From Candidatus Omnitrophota bacterium (GTDB lineage Bacteria; Omnitrophota; Gorgyraeia; Aquiviventales; Aquiviventaceae), in assembly GCA_016206685.1 (NCBI GenBank), contig JACQRB010000011.1, forward strand, positions 1 through 17,496: DNA of 17,496 bases, given 5' to 3'. Positions 13,249 through 17,496 of this stretch are shown piece after piece. A program made the translations under genes and the position numbers. Position 1 is the stretch's first letter; each line of letters starts with the position of its first letter. The notes under the pieces are model-generated. The model worked only from the letters and a program-made list of their open reading frames with translations, ran no database searches and was not told the DNA's origin.

Positions 13249-14067
13249 ATGTACACTGAATACTGGGGCTTGTCCGCGCCGCCGTTTGAGAACACGCCGG
13301 ATCCGAAGTTCTTCTATCAATCGCCGCAGCATCAAGAGGGCCTGGCGCGCCTGAACTACGTGGTGCAAGGCCGCAAAGGCGCCGGGGTGCTCACCGGGGT
13401 CTTCGGCTGCGGCAAGACCCTGCTGGCCCGCTCGTTGTTCGCCCAGCTGCCCGCCAATCGCTACCGCCTGGTGTACATCGCCAACCCCCTGATGTCCGAC
13501 ATCGAGTTGCTCCACGCCATTGCGCAGAAGCTGAATGTGTCCAACCTCCCCGACCGGCGCTCCGACGTGCTGGCCGACGTGCTGCTGTCCGGGATGGAGC
13601 AGGCGCTTCGAGACAACATGCGGGACGGCAAGGACACCCTCGTCATCGTGGATGAAGCGCATACGATCAAGGAAGAGCGGGTCCTGGAGCAGCTGCGGCT
13701 CCTCATGAACTTCCAGGACGAGGACCGCTTCCTCTTGACGATGATCCTCATGGGGCAGCCCGAGTTGAAGGAGCTGGTGGATCGTCACAAGCCCCTGGCC
13801 CAGCGCATCTGCATGGGCCATCACCTCCTGCCCCTCTCGGCTGGGGAAACCACGGCGTATGCCCGCCATCGGCTGTCCGTCGCCGGCGCAAAAGATCCCA
13901 ACCTCTTCACCTCAAAAGCCCTGGCCTTGCTCTATGAGCACAGCGGCGGAGTCCCGCGTCGGATCAACCAGCTCGCGGACCTGGCGCTCTTGGCGGGGAT
14001 GAGCAAGCAGGTCAAGCAGATTGATGAGACGATCATGCAGGAAGTCCCCGCGAGCATCGGGGTGTGA
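13249..14067 (+). CDS. ExeA/GspA-like AAA ATPase, copy 2
   Basis: A 272-residue paralogue of the preceding gene: MYTEYWGLSAPPFENTPDP, Walker A GVFGCGKT (50-57), Walker B LVIVDEAH (131-138), MILMGQPEL, and HSGGVPRRINQLAD. The two share long identical stretches around the Walker A and PDPKFFY segments, including a run of identical bases through the P-loop codons. The regions that bind partners, around residues 80-125 and the C-terminus, differ more. Both keep all ATPase residues, so both should be active, possibly as subunits of one mixed ring or as separate motors. It also lacks a membrane or peptidoglycan-binding extension. It has its own candidate promoter and no ribosome binding site. Confidence 0.85.
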   Translation: MYTEYWGLSAPPFENTPDPKFFYQSPQHQEGLARLNYVVQGRKGAGVLTGVFGCGKTLLARSLFAQLPANRYRLVYIANPLMSDIELLHAIAQKLNVSNLPDRRSDVLADVLLSGMEQALRDNMRDGKDTLVIVDEAHTIKEERVLEQLRLLMNFQDEDRFLLTMILMGQPELKELVDRHKPLAQRICMGHHLLPLSAGETTAYARHRLSVAGAKDPNLFTSKALALLYEHSGGVPRRINQLADLALLAGMSKQVKQIDETIMQEVPASIGV

Positions 14068-14071
14068 AACA

Positions 14072-14080
14072 TGCTATCAT
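14072..14080 (+). promoter_or_regulatory. Weak candidate extended -10 before the HD-GYP gene
   Basis: TGC-TATCAT lies in the 25-base gap before ATG 14093 and fits TGn-TATAAT in five of six -10 bases. No -35 is visible and the leader would be very short. It may be chance. Confidence 0.25.
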
Positions 14081-14092
14081 TGAGCAACGCCC

Positions 14093-15139
14093 ATGTTTCG
14101 TCTGTCTGATCTGACGAACAAAGACAAGTCGCCCCAGCCTCCAACGCCCCCGCCTCCTCCAGTCCCGCCGGCGTCGCGTCAAATCGTGGAAACGCCGCCC
14201 GCGCCTCCGGCTGCGCCGCCAGCCGGCCCCTCACAGAAGACCGGCGAGCTTGAGCGCGCCTACGGCCACCTCTACGAAGCGCTCGTCTCGTGCGTCAAAG
14301 CCTTGTTCGAACAGGCCAGAGCGGACAAGCCGCTGGATCTGGCGGAAGCCTGGCGGCTGGTGAAGCAACTCCCCACGGTGAAAACCGACGAGTGCCAGGC
14401 GCTCCTGGGGCTGCTCGAGCGGCACAGCCGGGACAACTACCTCTATACCCACGCGGTGAATGTGGCCATTCTTGCCAGCCATCTCGGGCACTGCCTGGGG
14501 CATTCCGAGGAGTCGGTGTACGACGTGGCCCTGGCAGGGTTGCTGCTCGATATCGGGATGGCGGGGGACCCGGAGCATTTGGCTTCGCTCCAGAGGAAGC
14601 TGACGGCGGAAGAGTGGAAAGCGATCGCCACCCATCCGGCGAAGGCCCTGGAGCACCTCAAGACGGCCCGGGACCTGCCTCAGGATGTGTTGGACGCCAT
14701 CAGCACCCACCACCAGCGGCCGGATGACCATGGGCATCATCCGGGCGGCGGTGGGGGCGGGGACATGGCCGACTTCGGCAAGATCCTCGCCGTGTGCGAC
14801 GTGTACGACGCGCTCACCCATCCTCGCAGCTACCGCAACCGCTTCAGCCACGCCCAAGCCATCAAGGTCCTGGTGGACGGCGCCAATACCCGGTTCGATC
14901 GGCGCGTCATCAAAGCGCTGGTGGATGCGCTCTCCCTGTATCCGCGGGGAAGCGTGGTCCGGCTCAGCACCAATGAGATCGCCAAAGTGGAGATGGTGCG
15001 CCCGGAAGCGCCCCTGCGGCCGGTCGTGCTCATCAGCCGTGATGCGAATCAGGTTCCCCTGTCGTCCCCGCGCCGCCTCGACCTGCTCGAGCAGCCCTTC
15101 GTGTATGTCAAGGAAGTCGTGACCGACGAGGATCTGTAA
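14093..15139 (+). CDS. Degenerate HD-GYP domain protein with proline-rich N-terminus
   Basis: A 348-residue cytosolic protein. Residues 13-46 are a proline-rich linker (QPPTPPPPPVPP and more). The HD-GYP-type domain spans about 105-270: THAVNVAILASHLG (His120), LLLDIGM (Asp153), IATHPAKALEH (His181), STHHQRPDD (His206, His207) and VCDVYDALTHPRSYRNRF (Asp236). Intact family members read LHDIGK at the second motif and HHERxDGxGYP at the signature. Here the HD histidine is Leu152, and GYP is replaced by GHHP followed by six glycines. One metal ligand is therefore missing and cyclic-di-GMP hydrolysis is doubtful; binding or signalling without catalysis is possible. A C-terminal ~80 residues after the domain resemble no family I know. 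The next gene follows after two bases, so they are probably co-transcribed. Confidence 0.82.
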   Translation: MFRLSDLTNKDKSPQPPTPPPPPVPPASRQIVETPPAPPAAPPAGPSQKTGELERAYGHLYEALVSCVKALFEQARADKPLDLAEAWRLVKQLPTVKTDECQALLGLLERHSRDNYLYTHAVNVAILASHLGHCLGHSEESVYDVALAGLLLDIGMAGDPEHLASLQRKLTAEEWKAIATHPAKALEHLKTARDLPQDVLDAISTHHQRPDDHGHHPGGGGGGDMADFGKILAVCDVYDALTHPRSYRNRFSHAQAIKVLVDGANTRFDRRVIKALVDALSLYPRGSVVRLSTNEIAKVEMVRPEAPLRPVVLISRDANQVPLSSPRRLDLLEQPFVYVKEVVTDEDL

Positions 15140-15141
15140 CT

Positions 15142-17496
15142 ATGTCGTCGCGCACCAGTCGCCGCATGCGTGCCGCGCTTCACCCTCCTTCGCCGGAAGC
15201 CCCGCCTTTAGGCGGGGAGGAAGGCGAAGCGAGGGTGTTGCTGCGAAGCCGTGCCGCCAAGGCAACGGCGAAGCAGAACTCGGCTTCGGAGCGGTTCCGC
15301 CCCACGGGCGTACGGAAAGGTGCCACGGGCTTGCCCGTGGGGCTCCACCTCCCGCTTCTCCTGATTGCCGCGTGCCTCGTGCATCCTTCCACGACCGCTG
15401 GAGAGGTGAAAGCCCAGCTCAACGGCACGACCTGGACCATCGAGCTCACCCCCCTGGACCACGAGCGAGGGGGCCCGCCGCAGAAAGACACCTTGCATTT
15501 CGATCAAGACACCGTCTCGTCCTCCTCGCTCGCCACGGAAGGCTATGGCCCGGCCTCCTTCACCATCAGCCTGGGGGATGACGGCATTCCCGGTTGGTCC
15601 AGCACCCAGACGCGCGAGCAGGAAGGGGTGGCGTTTTGGCGCGGCGAGGTGCACGGCGAGACCATGTGGGGCACCCTCAGCACGCATCCGGTGAACGGCC
15701 GCATCGAGGATTTCTCCTTCTTCGGGAAACAGATCACATCGAACCCCGAACCTGTTGCGGCCGCTGTCATGCCCACCCCTGCCGCCGCGTTGAACGATCA
15801 ACCACAACCGTTCGGCACGACCAGCCAGGCGACGTCACTGGCTGGACAAATCCAGCAGGTGCTGGCAGACATGCGCACTCGGCTGGCCGAGCGGGAAGCG
15901 ACCCTCCTCAACACGCAGAATCAGCTGCGCCGGCTGCGGATCGACCATGAAGCGACCACCAAGGCCCAGGGGCAATTGCAGGAAGAGCTGGCGTCGCAGC
16001 GCCAACTGGCGGACGAGCGCCAGCGCCAGGCCGCCGGCCTCCAGGAGCGCCTGAATCAGACGAAAGCCCAGGCCACCCAACTCGAGGAACGCCTCAACGC
16101 CGTCCAGACGGAGCTGAGCGCCGCCAGGAACGAGGCGGCGACGTCAACGAAGGAGCAGCGCAGCGCGAAACAAACCAATAGCCAGTTGGGTGTGGAGCTC
16201 AACACCGCCAAGAGCGACCTGGCGATGGCGCAAGCGACGATCGAGCAGTTGAAAGGCGAGCTGGGCGCGCTGAGCCAGAAGCACGATGCGCAGAGCCAAC
16301 AGTCGGTCACCGTCGCTGATGAGCTGGAGGCGGCCCGGCAGGAGCGGGAAGTCGCCAACCAGGAAGTCCGCAGCCTGCGCGACCAGATGGCCAAACGCGA
16401 AGCCGCGATGACCGACACCCAGGTGCAGCTGCGCCGGCTGCGGACTGAGCAGGAGACCGGCGCCAAGACCCAGACGGAGCTCAACACCGAGGTCCTGCAC
16501 CAGCGCGAGTTGTTGGATGAGCGCCAGCGCCAGATGATCGCGCTGCAGACGCGCGTGGCGAACTTGGAGCACGCGCAGGAAGGCCTCCTGCAGGACAAGC
16601 AGCAGCTCGTCGAGTCCGTGACCGTCAAAGAGCAGGAGCTCTCCAAGGCCCAATCATCCCTGGGGCAGCTTGAGGAGAAGGCGAAACGCCTGGAGGAGGA
16701 GCTCGCGTCCACCCGTGAGGAGCTCAACACCAGCAAGGACGCCCTGAGCCAGACGCAGCAGGCGCTCTCCACGCAACTCACCCAAACGACCGGGAAGCTG
16801 TCGGCGGCCACGACCACCGTCGCCAAACTCGAAAATCAACTGGCCTCGACCAAGCAGACCTTGGAGGACACGCAGAAAAAGCTTCGCGACCTGCCCAAGG
16901 CCAACGCGAAGTTGACGCGGGATCTGCGGGTCGCCCAGGATGACCTCGCCCAGACCCGCACGACGCTTGAGCAGCTCCAGGCGCAGCGCGAGCAGACCGA
17001 GGAGCAGCTCCAGGTTCGTCTCAAGGAGTCCGAGACCGCTTCGGCGACGGCGCAGGCGGCGCTCCAGGATCTGCAAGCGGCGTTGACGAAGAAAGAGCAG
17101 GAGCTGGAGAACGCTCAGCAAGCGCTCGCGCAACTCAGGCAGGACAATGACACGCTGAGCCAGCAGTTCGCGACGACTCGAGAAGCCCAGACCGCCTCGC
17201 AAGGGGAGGCGGCGCATTGGAAGGAGCTCCACGCTCAACTGAGCGCGCAGCTCGCGACCTCAAAAGAAGAGCTGGCGACGACGAAGAAGGCGCTCGACGG
17301 GCGACACACTGATGTGGAGACACTGCAGGCCGCCCTCCAAGACACCGAGGCCAAGCTAGGCACAACCGCGGGGCAGCTTGAAAAAGCTCGAGGGGATATC
17401 CTTGCTCTCAAGGGCACCAACACCACGCTCACCGACGAGGTGAAGACCGCCAAGGATGCCGCGGACACCGCGCAAGCGGAACTCGCCCGGCTCAAC
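15142..17496 (+). CDS. Long exported coiled-coil protein, partial at 3' end
   Basis: The frame from ATG 15142 is open for 785 codons to the window edge with no stop. GAGGAT lies about ten bases before the ATG. Residues 1-13 are basic (MSSRTSRRMRAAL); the hydrophobic core of the export signal comes only at 68-80 (LHLPLLLIAACLV), with a possible lipobox IAAC at Cys78 or cleavage after TTA (86). The 55 residues between are encoded by palindromic repeat DNA. Residues 88-200 form a beta-rich domain with many Trp, Gly and Thr (NGTTWTIELTP, FWRGEVHGETMWGTLS). From about 234 to the end the protein is an almost uninterrupted Gln-, Glu-, Ala- and Leu-rich coiled coil. A segment starting at residue 251 recurs at 419. 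The role is probably structural in the envelope; no named family is recognised. Confidence 0.8.
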   Translation, partial: MSSRTSRRMRAALHPPSPEAPPLGGEEGEARVLLRSRAAKATAKQNSASERFRPTGVRKGATGLPVGLHLPLLLIAACLVHPSTTAGEVKAQLNGTTWTIELTPLDHERGGPPQKDTLHFDQDTVSSSSLATEGYGPASFTISLGDDGIPGWSSTQTREQEGVAFWRGEVHGETMWGTLSTHPVNGRIEDFSFFGKQITSNPEPVAAAVMPTPAAALNDQPQPFGTTSQATSLAGQIQQVLADMRTRLAEREATLLNTQNQLRRLRIDHEATTKAQGQLQEELASQRQLADERQRQAAGLQERLNQTKAQATQLEERLNAVQTELSAARNEAATSTKEQRSAKQTNSQLGVELNTAKSDLAMAQATIEQLKGELGALSQKHDAQSQQSVTVADELEAARQEREVANQEVRSLRDQMAKREAAMTDTQVQLRRLRTEQETGAKTQTELNTEVLHQRELLDERQRQMIALQTRVANLEHAQEGLLQDKQQLVESVTVKEQELSKAQSSLGQLEEKAKRLEEELASTREELNTSKDALSQTQQALSTQLTQTTGKLSAATTTVAKLENQLASTKQTLEDTQKKLRDLPKANAKLTRDLRVAQDDLAQTRTTLEQLQAQREQTEEQLQVRLKESETASATAQAALQDLQAALTKKEQELENAQQALAQLRQDNDTLSQQFATTREAQTASQGEAAHWKELHAQLSAQLATSKEELATTKKALDGRHTDVETLQAALQDTEAKLGTTAGQLEKARGDILALKGTNTTLTDEVKTAKDAADTAQAELARLN
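15181..15343 (+). repeat. Palindromic repeat cluster inserted in frame in the coiled-coil gene
   Basis: At 15181-15237 three nested stems pair: CACCCTC with GAGGGTG, CTTCGCC with GGCGAAG (one bulged C at 15230), and CCCCGCC-TTTA-GGCGGGG (15200-15217). At 15299-15343 GCCCCACGGGC pairs with GCCCGTGGGGC, around a tighter palindrome CCACGGGC-TT-GCCCGTGG (15323-15340). The DNA is translated without a stop and splits the signal peptide of the coiled-coil protein. It shares the CCGCCTTT..GGCGGG hairpin core with the right end of the GIY-YIG unit at 436-454. Confidence 0.65.

Noticed and set aside
12338..13869. Minus-strand open frames opposite both ExeA-like genes (12338-12988 and 13228-13869)
   Set aside because: The two shadow proteins resemble each other only because the sense genes are paralogues; no domain and no ribosome binding site.
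16056..17238. Long minus-strand frames rich in Ser, Arg and Leu
   Set aside because: Antisense image of Gln/Glu/Ala codons of the coiled coil, whose plus frame is open for 785 codons.
1..17496. CRISPR array, tRNA or rRNA
   Set aside because: No regularly spaced direct repeats, no tRNA-like T-loop and acceptor sequence, and no rRNA-like segment noticed on reading; covariance-model searches were not possible.

Overview
The window is a densely packed, GC-rich bacterial segment with almost no intergenic DNA and many 4-base ATGA stop/start overlaps. Predicted secreted or lipoprotein signal peptides, ExeA/GspA-type ATPases, an HD-GYP protein and a split-B lasso peptide cluster point to a Gram-negative-type bacterium. 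An uncultured lineage such as Omnitrophota is my guess from overall style; nothing in the window (no rRNA, no tRNA) settles the taxon.

Layout. (1) Positions 1-473: the tail of a membrane protein, then a small GIY-YIG nuclease gene bracketed by perfect inverted repeats. The gene and its repeats look like a compact mobile unit (114-471) sitting exactly at a stop/start junction. (2) Positions 470-4900, plus strand: a secreted PHP-fold phosphoesterase, a 63-residue two-helix membrane protein with its own promoter, a receiver-domain/YvcK (CofD-like) fusion that probably starts at a CTG, and an ABC-2 ATPase/permease pair. (3) Positions 4860-12247, minus strand: a lasso-type RiPP gene cluster in the order B1 (PqqD-like leader binder), B2 (transglutaminase-like leader peptidase), two tandem asparagine-synthetase-like cyclases, a 50-residue precursor overlapping the end of the second cyclase, an HprK-like kinase, a SAM methyltransferase and a NTP_transf_5 nucleotidyltransferase. 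(4) Positions 12321-17496, plus strand and divergent from the lasso operon: two tandem paralogous ExeA-like AAA ATPases, a degenerate HD-GYP protein, and the first 785 codons of a very long coiled-coil protein whose signal peptide region carries an in-frame palindromic insertion.

How the genes work together. In the lasso cluster B1 should bind the leader (motif Y-x-x-P-x-L-x3-G-x5-T is intact), B2 should cut after the residue following the conserved Thr, and one or both C proteins should close the Gly1 to Asp7/Glu8 macrolactam. The kinase, methyltransferase and nucleotidyltransferase are candidate tailoring enzymes. The core is unusually polar, has no aromatic residue, and does not end in Ser, the residue phosphorylated by known lasso kinases. 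No fused MsbA-type lasso exporter is present; the convergent ABC-2 pair at 3321-4900 is the only transporter candidate in view.

The two most novel signals are the GIY-YIG element (terminal inverted repeats, each with a different but self-complementary internal hairpin, at a duplicated ATGA) and the precursor gene with its atypical core inside a two-cyclase, kinase-bearing lasso cluster.
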